From: Thalassobium sp. R2A62 | GTDB lineage: Bacteria > Pseudomonadota > Alphaproteobacteria > Rhodobacterales > Rhodobacteraceae | NCBI RefSeq assembly: GCF_000161835.1 | Contig: NZ_GG697169.2 | Location: 1,296,418-1,360,417, forward strand | Reading direction: 5' to 3' | Length of the DNA stretch: 64,000 nucleotides | Shown here: positions 47,935-57,313 of the stretch, piece after piece | Layout: each line of letters begins with the position of its first letter | Numbering within the stretch: position 1 is the stretch's first letter | Program-made: the position numbers and the translations under genes | The notes under the pieces: generated by a model | Databases searched by the model: none | The model's input: the letters and a program-made list of their open reading frames with translations, nothing else | What the model was told of the DNA's origin: nothing

Positions 47935-48282
47935 GTGATCCGTGCGACGACCATATTGGCCCTGATGATGGCCTTGCTCCTGCCTAAAATGGCGGGGCCG
48001 CTTGCGCTGATCTGGCCGTCAGACACAATTACGATGGTCATTTGTACGGGCGACCGCATGGTCACGATGACCTTTGATGCCGATGGCAACCCGGTTGAGA
48101 ACGAGCTTCCCAATGACGAACGCTGCACTCTGACGCTTGCAGATGGAGGGCAGACCTTGGCGCCCGACACATGGCAGCCGACCCAGCGCCGGTTTGATGC
48201 GTCACTCAGCGCGCAATTGGCAGCCGTGCTACCTTTGGTACGACATGCGCCGCCCGCACGTGGTCCACCTGTCTTGATCTGA
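47935..48282 (+). CDS. Small membrane/exported protein, DUF2946-like
   Basis: A protein of about 115 residues that starts with one hydrophobic helix (IRATTILALMMALLLPKMAGPL), then a stretch VICTGDRMVTMTFDADGNPV that resembles the DUF2946 family, and a Pro-rich end (RHAPPARGPPVLI). DUF2946 genes often sit beside copper-related genes, and the next gene on the strand is a PCu(A)C chaperone, so a copper role is plausible. No good ribosome-binding site decides the start: GTG 47935 is used, but ATG 47826 is in frame. Confidence 0.5.
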   Translation: MIRATTILALMMALLLPKMAGPLALIWPSDTITMVICTGDRMVTMTFDADGNPVENELPNDERCTLTLADGGQTLAPDTWQPTQRRFDASLSAQLAAVLPLVRHAPPARGPPVLI

Positions 48283-48346
48283 GTTCGAACAAACAATTTG
48301 ATCAACGGGCCACAACATGTGGACCCACCGACAGGATACGGTCCAA

Positions 48347-48844
48347 ATGAAAACTCTTCTCTTGTCTGCAGCTTTTGCCGCATCAGCCACCCTCGCCTTT
48401 GCTCACGACTTCAAGGTTGGCGATCTCACCGTCGCGCATCCAATGGCCTTTTCAACGCTGCCAACTGCCAAAACCGGCGCCGGCTATTTGGCTGTCACCA
48501 ACAACGGTAGCACCGACGACACCTTGCTCGAAGTTCGCGCCGATTTCCCGCGCGTGATGGTTCATGACACCGAAATCGATGACGCTGGTGTGGCGCGTAT
48601 GTTCCACGTGATGTCTTTGCCGATCCCCGCCGGTGAAACCGTGACACTAGAGCCCGGCGGCAAGCACATCATGTTCATGGGGCTCGATGCACCAATGCTA
48701 GAGGGTCAAGAATTCGCAGGCACTTTGGTGTTCGAAACGGCTGGCGAACTGGACGTGATGTTCAAGGTTGAAGACCGTGTCTTGGACGCGATGGATCACA
48801 GCGAAATGGACCATGGCGACACGGATGCGTCAGCTGACAAATAA
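48347..48844 (+). CDS. PCu(A)C periplasmic copper chaperone
   Basis: The 165-residue protein has a signal peptide (MKTLLLSAAFAASATLAFA) and the PCu(A)C copper-binding pattern: HDTEIDDAGVARMFHVM with the H-x10-M-like core, PGGKHIMFMGLD (H-x-M-x-M) and a later MFKVEDRVLDAM. A His/Met/Asp-rich tail (MDHSEMDHGDTD) should bind further copper. PCu(A)C proteins deliver Cu(I) to cytochrome oxidase. It stops 3 nt before the convergent fthC gene and follows the DUF2946-like gene. Confidence 0.9.
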   Translation: MKTLLLSAAFAASATLAFAHDFKVGDLTVAHPMAFSTLPTAKTGAGYLAVTNNGSTDDTLLEVRADFPRVMVHDTEIDDAGVARMFHVMSLPIPAGETVTLEPGGKHIMFMGLDAPMLEGQEFAGTLVFETAGELDVMFKVEDRVLDAMDHSEMDHGDTDASADK

Positions 48845-48847
48845 CGA

Positions 48848-49405
48848 CTAAGAAAACGTAATCACCCGATTTTCGGTGATCATCATGTCGAGCCGCTGAT
48901 CTGTCGGCTCTACAACCAATCCCTGGGCCAGCTGCGCCTCATAGGCAAACCCGATGGCCAAGGCAGCACGTCGCGCACGCAACCCTTCGAGGGTGCGATC
49001 ATAAAACCCACCACCATAGCCCAGCCGATTGCCGTCGAGGTCCCATGCGACCAAAGGCACGACAACTATTTCCGGCACCATCGCGACCGCCGATGCAGGC
49101 ACAAATGCACCAAATGGGCCGTCCACCATCGCAGCCTCGGGATCCCAATCATGAAACACCAATGGTTGGCCCTCACCTGTGATCACCGGAACCCCAACCA
49201 CGCCGTATGCTGATGCCTCGGCCATCGCGGGCCGCGGGTCGATCTCTGTCCGGATCGGCATATACCCTGCAATCGGAACACCGCGATGTCCCGCTAGAAA
49301 TTCTGACAACAAACCACTGCGCCCAGCGCCACCTGCATCATGTGCAGCCTTGCGGCGGGCAAAGGCAGCTTTGCGCAGCGCGGCCTTTTGTTCGACCAAA
49401 CTCAT
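48848..49405 (-). CDS. fthC: 5-formyltetrahydrofolate cyclo-ligase
   Basis: The enzyme converts 5-formyl-THF to 5,10-methenyl-THF with ATP, recycling a folate dead-end. The 185-residue protein has the family's basic N-terminus (SLVEQKAALRKAAFARRKAAH) and the conserved GNRLGYGGGFYDRTLEGL and AIGFAYEAQL motifs near the end. The start at 49405 overlaps the mgtE stop as ATGA, so the pair is co-translated. Gene names vary (ygfA, fthC). Confidence 0.9.
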   Translation of the reverse strand: MSLVEQKAALRKAAFARRKAAHDAGGAGRSGLLSEFLAGHRGVPIAGYMPIRTEIDPRPAMAEASAYGVVGVPVITGEGQPLVFHDWDPEAAMVDGPFGAFVPASAVAMVPEIVVVPLVAWDLDGNRLGYGGGFYDRTLEGLRARRAALAIGFAYEAQLAQGLVVEPTDQRLDMMITENRVITFS

Positions 49406-50775
49406 AGCAAAATCCACGCTGCAAGACTGAGGAATGCAAAAAATCCAACGACATCCGTCACGGTCGTGACAAACGCACCAGAAGCCAACGCCGGATCAAC
49501 ACCCATCCGTTCTAACAAAACGGGAATACCCGTTCCGGCCAGCCCCGCCACCACCAGATTTATGACCATGGCCACGCCGATCACGACACCCAGCATAGGC
49601 TCGCCAAACCAGATCACGCCAACGATGCCCATCACAACGGCAAAGATCAGACCATTCACCAAACCCACGCCTACTTCGCGTCGGATCACCCGCCCGACGT
49701 TTGCGCCAGTCAGGTCTTTGGTCGCGATAGAACGTACCGCAACGGTTAACGACTGGGTTCCAGCGTTACCGCCCATCGATGCTACAATCGGCATCAAAAC
49801 GGCCAAGGCCACAAACTGGGAAATCGTCGCCTCGAATTGGGCGATCACGATGCTTGCAAGAATGGCAGTGGCAAGGTTCACCGACAGCCACGGAAATCGC
49901 TGCTTGGTTGTTTCGATCACACGGTCGGATAGCGACCCCTCGCCCACACCAGCCAGACGCAGGATGTCTTCTTCGTGCTCTTCATCCAGCACCGCCATCG
50001 CGTCATCTATGGTGATCACACCAACCAACCGCCCGTCATCGTCCACAACCGGCGCTGAAATCAGGTGATATTGGTTAAAGGCATAGGCCACTTCGCCCTC
50101 GTCCTGATCAACGGGGATAACACGAAAGCTGTCTTCGATAATTTCGATCAAAGGCACCTCGCGTTTGGTACCCAAGAGTTTGCCCAACGTGACATAACCG
50201 ACCGGTTTGATCCGAGGATCGACAAGGATCATATGATAAAACTGTTCCGGCAAATCCTCTTCTTTGCGCAGGAAATCAATCGCTTCGCCAACGGTCCAAT
50301 GGGACGGCGCGCACACCGTCTCTAGCTGCATCAAACGACCCGCGGATTCCTCTGGATATGTCAGCGCCTGTTCAACTGCGACACGGTCACTATCGTCTAG
50401 TGTGTCGAGAACCGCCTCTTGCTGCGCCTCGTCCAGATCTTCGACCAAATCAACAACATCGTCGCTTTCGAGATCTCGAACCGCATTGGCCAAATCCGCA
50501 GGGGCCAGTGTGTCAATGACTTCTTCGCGCAAGCTTTCTTCCAGCTCTGACAGGACCTCGCCATCAAAACCGCCCTTCCAAAGGCCCAGCAATTCCGCCC
50601 GTTCTTTTTCAGGTATCTGCTCTAAGAGGTCGGCTACGTCGGCAGGGTGCAATGGCGACAACAGGCCCGCCAGAACAAGCCCGTCACGTGCCTCAACGGC
50701 ATCTCGGATCTCGTTGATCGCGCGACGCCCCAAGACATATCCGTCAGCATCGACCCCAAGTGTTTGCTCTGTCAT
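49402..50775 (-). CDS. mgtE: Magnesium transporter MgtE
   Basis: MgtE is a Mg2+ channel gated by cytoplasmic Mg2+. The 457 residues contain an N domain of MgtE repeats (LLSPLHPADVADLLEQIPEK to LDDSDRVAVEQALTYPEESAG), a CBS pair (about 140-260), a plug helix and five C-terminal transmembrane helices with MGGNAGTQSLTVAVRSIATKDL, the conserved selectivity region. Start 50775 is the family start. Followed by fthC with ATGA overlap and divergent from guaD. Confidence 0.93.
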   Translation of the reverse strand: MTEQTLGVDADGYVLGRRAINEIRDAVEARDGLVLAGLLSPLHPADVADLLEQIPEKERAELLGLWKGGFDGEVLSELEESLREEVIDTLAPADLANAVRDLESDDVVDLVEDLDEAQQEAVLDTLDDSDRVAVEQALTYPEESAGRLMQLETVCAPSHWTVGEAIDFLRKEEDLPEQFYHMILVDPRIKPVGYVTLGKLLGTKREVPLIEIIEDSFRVIPVDQDEGEVAYAFNQYHLISAPVVDDDGRLVGVITIDDAMAVLDEEHEEDILRLAGVGEGSLSDRVIETTKQRFPWLSVNLATAILASIVIAQFEATISQFVALAVLMPIVASMGGNAGTQSLTVAVRSIATKDLTGANVGRVIRREVGVGLVNGLIFAVVMGIVGVIWFGEPMLGVVIGVAMVINLVVAGLAGTGIPVLLERMGVDPALASGAFVTTVTDVVGFFAFLSLAAWILL

Positions 50776-50881
50776 TTCACTCTGGCTCCATACCGTTGGG
50801 CTGTTGTTGCCGCAGCATAGTGTCTTGCGCAATCGGTGCAATCGGCGTTTATGCTCTGACAGCTTTGAGACGAGACCAAAC

Positions 50882-52171
50882 ATGCCCCAAACTTTGATCC
50901 TAGGCCAAACGCTCGATTTTTCGGGCAATCCATTCACCCAGCCGTGGCAGGATACCGTCCAGCACCGCCAGCATGGCGCTATTTTGGTTGACGGTGACCG
51001 GATTGTTGAAACGGGCGACACAGACACCTTGTGCCGCGCCCATCCGCAAACACCTGTCCGTGATTACGGTGATGCATTGATCACAGCCGGATTCGTAGAT
51101 GCGCATATGCACTACCCACAAACGGCCATGATCGCGAGCTGGGGCAAACGGCTGATCGATTGGTTGAATGACTATACCTTTCCAGAGGAAAGCCAGTTTG
51201 GCGATCCCGGCTATGCCTCTGAGATAGCGGGTCGAACCTGTGACCTGGCCCTCGCCCATGGCACGACAACCTTGACCAGTTTCACGACCATCCACCCAAC
51301 AAGCGTGGACGCGTTTTTTGGCGCGGCTGCCGCGCGCAATATGGCGGTCGTCGCAGGCAAAACATGTATGGACCGCAATGCGCCCGACACTCTGCGTGAC
51401 ACCGCACAGACCGCCTATGACGATAGCAAATCGCTGTTGAACAAATGGCATGGGGTTGGCCGCGCGCACTATGCGATCACACCACGTTTCTCGCCAACAT
51501 CGACGCCAGAGCAGTTAGACACGCTGGGTCAGCTGTGGGGCGAATATCCGGACGTGTTGATGCAAACCCATCTGAGCGAACAGACAGATGAAATTGACTG
51601 GGTCCGCGATCTGTTTCCATCAGCCCGCGACTATTTAGACACTTATGAACAGTTTGGACTGCTGGGGCCTAACGGGCTCTACGGGCATTCCATTCACCTT
51701 GAGCCGCGCGAAGTTGACCGATTGGCCGAGATCGACGCGGCCGTGGTCCACTGCCCGACCTCTAATACGTTCATCGGCTCGGGGCTCTTCGATATGGGCG
51801 GCCTTGCTACACGGGTGCGGACAGGTCTGGCGACCGACACAGGCGGCGGTTCCTCGTTTTCAATGTTGCGCACTATGGCCGCGGCCTACGAAGTCGGACA
51901 ACTGCGCGGCACGGTCCTGCATCCCTCACAATTGATGTGGCTGGCCACCGCAGGCTCTGCCCGTGCGCTGCGCCTAGACAATGAGATCGGCCAATTGAAT
52001 GCAGGCTCAGCCGCTGATCTGGTAGTGCTCGATCTTGCCTCGACCCCCGCAATCGCCCAGCGGCACGCCCGCGCCACAGATGTTTGGGACGCTGTTTTCC
52101 CGACGATCATGATGGGCGACGACCGCGCCGTCCGCGCCACATGGGTCGCTGGACACTGTGTTTCCCCGTAA
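50882..52171 (+). CDS. guaD: Guanine deaminase
   Basis: The 429-residue amidohydrolase converts guanine to xanthine in purine breakdown. The metal-binding His pair is in FVDAHMHYPQTAM (His75, His77), typical of guanine deaminase; further conserved pieces are GTTTLTSFTTIHP, the QTHLSEQTDEI (His), HSIHLEPREVD and the late TDTGGGSSFSML Asp. Start at 50882. A related purine enzyme, 8-oxoguanine deaminase, lies two genes further. Confidence 0.92.
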   Translation: MPQTLILGQTLDFSGNPFTQPWQDTVQHRQHGAILVDGDRIVETGDTDTLCRAHPQTPVRDYGDALITAGFVDAHMHYPQTAMIASWGKRLIDWLNDYTFPEESQFGDPGYASEIAGRTCDLALAHGTTTLTSFTTIHPTSVDAFFGAAAARNMAVVAGKTCMDRNAPDTLRDTAQTAYDDSKSLLNKWHGVGRAHYAITPRFSPTSTPEQLDTLGQLWGEYPDVLMQTHLSEQTDEIDWVRDLFPSARDYLDTYEQFGLLGPNGLYGHSIHLEPREVDRLAEIDAAVVHCPTSNTFIGSGLFDMGGLATRVRTGLATDTGGGSSFSMLRTMAAAYEVGQLRGTVLHPSQLMWLATAGSARALRLDNEIGQLNAGSAADLVVLDLASTPAIAQRHARATDVWDAVFPTIMMGDDRAVRATWVAGHCVSP

Positions 52172-52238
52172 CTTTCTATTGCCCTAGGCGCCCCTCATCG
52201 GGTCAGGTGACCAAGATAAATAATCCGGAGACAACACC

Positions 52239-52673
52239 ATGAAGCATTCAATTCTTGCCGCGATCTTTGGCGCTATGATGCTGGTCGGGTTTTTCTTGCC
52301 TTGGATTGTGTTTCGCGACTTTGGCATGGACCTGCGACCAACATCGTTGCTGACCGACAACCCATTGGTGGTTGAAACCCGCAAATACTGGCAAACCTAC
52401 ATCATCCCCCTATCCAGTGCGTTGGGCGGATTGGTGTTTCTCTTGGGATTTATCAATCGTTCGGTTCCGCGTCTCTTGGCCCTCGTGACGGGTGCCTTGC
52501 CAATCGGCGCTACGATCTGGGGTATCTCGGAAGTTCGGGCAGACCTGCCGCGTTCGGTAGACATGCCGTCACTTTCCGACATGACTCAAGCGTTCGATTT
52601 CATCGGATATGGTCTATGGGTATTTGTCGCGGGTTCAATCCTGCTGACCCTAACCGCGCTGTTCTCTCGCTAG
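52239..52673 (+). CDS. Small membrane protein (144 aa)
   Basis: An unrecognised protein with about four hydrophobic helices: MKHSILAAIFGAMMLVGFFL, one around residues 50-65, one around 75-92 (LLALVTGALPIGATIWGI) and a C-terminal one (YGLWVFVAGSILLTLTALF). CCGGAGACAAC precedes the ATG, a good ribosome-binding site. It sits between guanine deaminase and 8-oxoguanine deaminase, converging with the latter in a CTAG stop overlap. No function is claimed; base transport is conceivable but nothing in the sequence shows it. Confidence 0.7.
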   Translation: MKHSILAAIFGAMMLVGFFLPWIVFRDFGMDLRPTSLLTDNPLVVETRKYWQTYIIPLSSALGGLVFLLGFINRSVPRLLALVTGALPIGATIWGISEVRADLPRSVDMPSLSDMTQAFDFIGYGLWVFVAGSILLTLTALFSR

Positions 52674-54007
52674 TTGGCCAGCGCTCGGGCCAAACGGTTC
52701 TGATCTTCAATCACACGCGGCAAATCGATCGTTGCCATTTGCCCTTCACGGACAACGGCGCGCCCTTCGACAAACAAATCACGGACCCGAACAGGGCCAG
52801 CCAATAGCAACGCAGCTGGGTCCCATGATCCAGCGCTTTCGATACCGGACGTGTCCCAAATCGCGATGTCCGCGCGTTTACCCACGGCCAACTGTCCACA
52901 ATCATGACGCCCTAGGACCTGCGCCCCGCCTCGGGTCGCAATCTCTAACGCTTCGCGCGCGCTCATCGCGTCAGCCCCATTTGCAACACGCTGAAGCAGC
53001 ATCGCTTGACGCCCTTCTAGGATCAGATTGCCCGCGTCATTGCTCGCCGAGCCATCAACACCCAATCCCACAGGAACACCCGCATCGCGCATTGCGCGCA
53101 CCGGCGCGATCCCAGACCCCAGTCTACAATTTGAACAGGGGCAATGGGCGACGCCTGTTCGACTTTTGGCAAAGAGATCAATCTCTTGCCCATCCAACTT
53201 GACGCAATGCGCGTGCCACACATCGTCACCGGTCCAGCCCAAATCTTCGGCGTATTGACCCGGACGGCAGCCGAATTTCTCTAGCGAATACGCGATATCC
53301 TCATCGTTCTCGGCCAGATGCGTGTGCATCATGACACCTTTGTCCCGCGCTAGGATTGCAGCATCTCGCATCAATTCGCGGCTCACAGAAAACGGCGAAC
53401 ACGGGGCAACGCCCACACGAACTATCGAGCCGTCGCGCGCATCGTGAAAACCGTCAATGACACGAATGCAGTCGTCCAAGATGTCTGCTTCACGTTCAAC
53501 CAGATGATCCGGCGGCAGCCCGCCATCGCTTTCCCCGATGCTCATCGCGCCACGGGTGGCGTGGAACCGCAGCCCGACCTCGCCTGCCGCGTCAATCGTG
53601 TCTTCGAGACGCGATCCGTTGGGGTAGAGATACAAATGGTCTGAACTCATCGTGCAGCCGGACAGGGCCAATTCAGCCAAACCAACTGTTGCCGAAACGC
53701 GCATATGTTCAGGCGTAAACCGCGCCCAAATCGGATAGAGCGTTTGGAGCCAACCAAACAACAATGCGTCCTGCCCACCTGGAACTGCACGTGTCAGCGT
53801 TTGGTAGAGATGGTGATGTGTGTTCACCAAACCGGGCGTGACAACGCAGCCATCCGCACGGTGAACCGCTGCGTCTCCGACAGCCAAATCTGTTCCGACT
53901 TCGGTGATGACACCATCGCGGATACGAATATCCCCGTTGATCAGTTCCTGCCGCGCATCATCCATTGTCAGAACGGTTTGCGCATTTTGGATCAGGATCT
54001 CAGTCAT
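52670..54007 (-). CDS. 8-oxoguanine deaminase
   Basis: The 445-residue amidohydrolase is of the TrzN/AtzA-like group and has motifs found in proven 8-oxoguanine deaminases: NTHHHLYQTLTRAVPGGQD (metal His, about 64-66), SGCTMSSDHLYLYPNG, the HTHLAENDEDI and HAHCVKLDG blocks and the late GVDGSASNDAGN Asp. It converts 8-oxoguanine to urate, removing oxidised guanine. It converges with the small membrane protein gene and overlaps the upstream hisN start by 8 nt. Confidence 0.87.
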   Translation of the reverse strand: MTEILIQNAQTVLTMDDARQELINGDIRIRDGVITEVGTDLAVGDAAVHRADGCVVTPGLVNTHHHLYQTLTRAVPGGQDALLFGWLQTLYPIWARFTPEHMRVSATVGLAELALSGCTMSSDHLYLYPNGSRLEDTIDAAGEVGLRFHATRGAMSIGESDGGLPPDHLVEREADILDDCIRVIDGFHDARDGSIVRVGVAPCSPFSVSRELMRDAAILARDKGVMMHTHLAENDEDIAYSLEKFGCRPGQYAEDLGWTGDDVWHAHCVKLDGQEIDLFAKSRTGVAHCPCSNCRLGSGIAPVRAMRDAGVPVGLGVDGSASNDAGNLILEGRQAMLLQRVANGADAMSAREALEIATRGGAQVLGRHDCGQLAVGKRADIAIWDTSGIESAGSWDPAALLLAGPVRVRDLFVEGRAVVREGQMATIDLPRVIEDQNRLARALAN

Positions 54008-54812
54008 CAACGTGTCCTTGCAAAATTGCCAACGCTTGTGCGTGGATTTCAGCGTTTGCCGCAGCGATTGCCCGCCCACCTGCATGCGCAGGGCCGCCAG
54101 ACCAATCCGTCACAATGCCACCTGCCGCCTGAACGACAGCAATGGGTGCGCAAATGTCGTAGGCCTGCAGACCAGCCTCGATGACCAGATCAACATGGCC
54201 ACCCGCAACCAAAGCGTATCCATAACAGTCCATGCCGTAGCGCGTCAGCTTGGCCCGTGCCGCCACATCGTGAAATGCCGCCTGCTCTGTGTCATCTCCG
54301 ACCTTGGGAAAGGTCGTCAGCACAATCGCATCGCTTAGGTCACGCGGTCCTAACGTTCGAGACGCGCGGTCGCCCATCGGCCCAACACAGCGGGAAACAT
54401 CAAAACCGCCCTCGAACCGTTCGCCAATATAGGGTTGATCGATGATGCCGTAGACAGGCCCCGTCTCGTCCGACACCGAAATCAACACGCCCCATGTTGG
54501 CGTTCCACTGATGAACCCCCGGGTCCCGTCAATCGGGTCCAGAACCCATGTCAGCCCACTGGTTCCATCTTTCGATCCAAATTCTTCCCCAAGGATCGCG
54601 TCATCAGGCCGCCGCTCTGCCAAAATCGCGCGCATCGCTTGTTCGGCGCTGCGGTCTCCAGCTGTGACAGGGTCAAAACCATCCGCTTCCTTGTTCTCGG
54701 CCGTCAAACCGTCTGCCCGAAAATAGCGCAGGGTTTCGGCCCGCGCGGCATCGGCCAAGTCATGAGCGACCGCACGAATATCTTGTGCCTGAGATGCTAA
54801 ATTTGGGGTCAT
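54000..54812 (-). CDS. hisN: Inositol-monophosphatase-family phosphatase, HisN type
   Basis: The 270-residue Mg2+/Li+-sensitive phosphatase has LGEEFG (Glu76-Glu77), the metal site DPIDGTRGF (Asp92, Asp95) and AYDICAPIAVVQAAGGIVTDWSGG near the end. The subfamily with this motif is annotated as histidinol-phosphate phosphatase (HisN), a late step of histidine synthesis, but other inositol-phosphatase-like roles cannot be excluded. It overlaps the 8-oxoguanine deaminase gene by 8 nt and leads that two-gene unit. Confidence 0.85.
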   Translation of the reverse strand: MTPNLASQAQDIRAVAHDLADAARAETLRYFRADGLTAENKEADGFDPVTAGDRSAEQAMRAILAERRPDDAILGEEFGSKDGTSGLTWVLDPIDGTRGFISGTPTWGVLISVSDETGPVYGIIDQPYIGERFEGGFDVSRCVGPMGDRASRTLGPRDLSDAIVLTTFPKVGDDTEQAAFHDVAARAKLTRYGMDCYGYALVAGGHVDLVIEAGLQAYDICAPIAVVQAAGGIVTDWSGGPAHAGGRAIAAANAEIHAQALAILQGHVDD

Positions 54813-54901
54813 TTCTACCGCTCGCAGCTACCGGATGCCCCGATCGGCACCGCGACCCAAGATGCACCGACATACACCCCAAAGCCAAGCGTAAACCGCA
54901 C

Positions 54902-55282
54902 CTATGACGCGCGCAAAACCTCGGCCAATTGGCACAACTGGCGTTGCCGGCGTTCTGTCATCTTATTGTAGGCCCTTACCAATTGGACCGTTTCGTGGTC
55001 GCGCATCAGATCGGTGATCATGTCTGACTGCGCGCTAGCCTCATTGAGGCCATCAAAGAAGAACGCCACGGGCACCTGCAACACCTGTGCTACGTCCCAA
55101 AGCCGAGACGCGCTGATGCGGTTGCTCCCGCTTTCGTATTTTTGAATTTGTTGGAAACGGACACCGACCTGTTCGGCTAGATCCTGCTGTGTAATCCCAC
55201 ATAAACTGCGTTGGCTTCGTAGCCTCTGCCCTACATGGATATCGACGTGATGGGGCACTGCGACCTCTGACGTTGCGTTCAT
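54902..55282 (-). CDS. XRE-family helix-turn-helix regulator
   Basis: A 126-residue DNA-binding protein with a central HTH (about 18-72; SLCGITQQDLAEQVGVRFQQIQKYESGSNRI) typical of the short alphaproteobacterial XRE regulators, and a charged C-terminal helix (VQLVRAYNKMTERRQRQLCQLAEVL). The start at 55282 gives the normal length; a longer frame to 55522 is read through the adjacent promoter region of the quinone oxidoreductase. It is divergent from that gene and may control it; no operator is evident. Confidence 0.83.
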   Translation of the reverse strand: MNATSEVAVPHHVDIHVGQRLRSQRSLCGITQQDLAEQVGVRFQQIQKYESGSNRISASRLWDVAQVLQVPVAFFFDGLNEASAQSDMITDLMRDHETVQLVRAYNKMTERRQRQLCQLAEVLRAS

Positions 55283-55379
55283 ACCTCGATGATAGCGGCT
55301 GAGATCTAAACATCTGGTTAGCGGCACTTTTCTTAGCGAACATTCCCCCGTATCCAAGACCCACAGACAGGAGATCCTC

Positions 55380-56339
55380 ATGCGCGCCTTTGTTGTATCT
55401 GATTTTGAAAACCCGCCTGCCCTTTGCGAGATCGAGCAGCCAACGCCGCAGGCCGGACAGGTTCGGTTGCGCATTCTCGCGTGCGGTCTGAATTTTGCCG
55501 ATCTTTTGATGGCCAAGGGCACCTATCAGGACACATCCCAACCGCCATTCGCACTGGGGATGGAAGTGTGCGGCATCGTTGATGTCCATGGGGATGGCGT
55601 TACAGAACCCGCAATCGGCACGCGCGTCGCTGTCTTTGGTGGCGACGGTGGGCTTGCTGATTACGGCCTGTTCCCTGCCGAGAGATGTATCACCGTTCCA
55701 GACACAATGCCCGACGATCACGCTGCTGGGTTTATGGTCGCTTACGGCACGAGCCATATGGCATTGGATCACCGCGCAAAGCTCAAAGCTGGCGAAACCC
55801 TTTTGGTGTTGGGGGCCGCAGGCGGCGTCGGCTTGACCGCCGTTGAAATCGGCAAAGCCATGGGCGCCACTGTGATCGCAGTGGCACGCGGCGCAGACAA
55901 ACTGGCCGTGGCCCAAGCCGCAGGTGCCGACCATTTGCTAGACAGCGACACCGACGACATCGTCGCAGAGGTCAAAGCATTGGGCGGCGCGGACGTCGTC
56001 TATGATCCGATCGGCGGCGACCTATACAAAGCCGCGCTGCGCACCTGCAATCGCGAGGCGCGGTATATTATCATCGGCTTTGCAAGTGGCGAAGTTCCTC
56101 AAATTCGCGCAAACTACATTCTGGTCAAGAACATCACCGTCATTGGGTTCTACTGGGGCGGCTACCTCGCCTTTGATCCCGCGACACTGGCGCACAGCTT
56201 GGCCACTTTGATGAAGTGGCACGCCGCAGGGCATATCAAACCGCACGTCAGCCACAGCTATGGGCTGGACGACGCCGCTGAGGCGCTGGAAACCCTGCGC
56301 GCCCGTAAATCCACAGGCAAGGTGGTCGTCACCCCCTAG
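55380..56339 (+). CDS. Quinone oxidoreductase / zinc-free MDR alcohol dehydrogenase
   Basis: A 319-residue medium-chain dehydrogenase of the QOR type. The GroES-like catalytic domain lacks the usual zinc Cys ligands; the Rossmann part has VLGAAGGVGLTAVEIGKAMGA (about 143-163) and later GGADVVYDPIGGD. QOR proteins reduce quinones or enals with NADPH. It is divergent from the XRE regulator and converges with the LysR gene in a CTAG overlap. Confidence 0.87.
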   Translation: MRAFVVSDFENPPALCEIEQPTPQAGQVRLRILACGLNFADLLMAKGTYQDTSQPPFALGMEVCGIVDVHGDGVTEPAIGTRVAVFGGDGGLADYGLFPAERCITVPDTMPDDHAAGFMVAYGTSHMALDHRAKLKAGETLLVLGAAGGVGLTAVEIGKAMGATVIAVARGADKLAVAQAAGADHLLDSDTDDIVAEVKALGGADVVYDPIGGDLYKAALRTCNREARYIIIGFASGEVPQIRANYILVKNITVIGFYWGGYLAFDPATLAHSLATLMKWHAAGHIKPHVSHSYGLDDAAEALETLRARKSTGKVVVTP

Positions 56340-57190
56340 AGCGTTTCGAATGTTGTCCGGATCAGGTTTGCCAGATCATCAACCATCGGCCCATCGGTCA
56401 AATGCGACCGGTACATGTTAATGTTCATCTGACGCAGTTCGGGCAATTTGCCGTCGTGGGTGATCTGTTCAAAATAGCGGGGCTGCGTGCCCTCGATCAT
56501 TGTGTGCACAGCCAGATCAGCACTGACCGTCGCCTCGATAGTCCGGCTGGAATGAGATTCGACCGCCATCATCCACCCTACACCCGCCTCATCCAGACGC
56601 CTCTGAACGCCAGTCCGGAAAATACAGTTGTCCTCGTAGGCCAGCGGCAACGGACGCGCCTTCCACGCCATACCACCTGGTGCGCCGACCCAAACCAATG
56701 GGCGCGTGACCAAGGTTTCGCCCTCACTATCAATGCTGTCTTCGGTCGTCAGGATCACGTCCGCCTCGCCGCGTGCAAACTGTTCTTTGAGTTTGCGGGT
56801 AAACGACGACAACAATTGAACCCGAACACGCGGGTATTCTGCATTGAACCGTTGCAACACCATCGGGATCGCTGGGTACACAATGTCATGCGGCACCCCT
56901 AGCGTGACAGTTCCCTCATAATCCTGATGTGTAAGCCTGCTGAATATCTCGTCATTCAACGCCAACATGCGCCGCGCATAGCTCAGCAGCTGCTCTCCTG
57001 CTGCGGTCAACGCAATCGCACGTGCGGATCGATCCAACAGCGAGACATCCAAAGATTCTTCTAAACGCTTGAGCTGCATGGAAACTGCAGATTGCGTCAG
57101 ATTGAGAAACCCTGCCGCCTTGGTCACACCGCCTGCTTCGGCGACCGCGACAAAAGATCGAAGGGAAGTAAGGTCGAGATTTCTTGGCAT
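56336..57190 (-). CDS. LysR-family transcriptional regulator
   Basis: A 284-residue LysR regulator with an N-terminal winged helix-turn-helix (SLRSFVAVAEAGGVTKAAGFLNLTQSAVSMQLKRLEESL, about 9-47) and a C-terminal effector domain. The target is unknown; it is divergent from the DUF1127 gene, which might be its target, and convergent to the quinone oxidoreductase. The effector cannot be guessed. Confidence 0.9.
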   Translation of the reverse strand: MPRNLDLTSLRSFVAVAEAGGVTKAAGFLNLTQSAVSMQLKRLEESLDVSLLDRSARAIALTAAGEQLLSYARRMLALNDEIFSRLTHQDYEGTVTLGVPHDIVYPAIPMVLQRFNAEYPRVRVQLLSSFTRKLKEQFARGEADVILTTEDSIDSEGETLVTRPLVWVGAPGGMAWKARPLPLAYEDNCIFRTGVQRRLDEAGVGWMMAVESHSSRTIEATVSADLAVHTMIEGTQPRYFEQITHDGKLPELRQMNINMYRSHLTDGPMVDDLANLIRTTFETL

Positions 57191-57313
57191 ATCACAAATC
57201 CTGATGAGTCAGCAAACAATCATTCATTTTCAATATAGATGAATAAACGTCTATACATCAAGAATATTGATACGAAATGCGAATCTCATCAGCGAATGGA
57301 AAGGATCCACACC

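Noticed and set aside
52201-52212. Palindrome GGTCAGGTGACC upstream of the small membrane protein gene
   Set aside because: A single 5-bp half-site palindrome is expected by chance and no regulator is linked to it.
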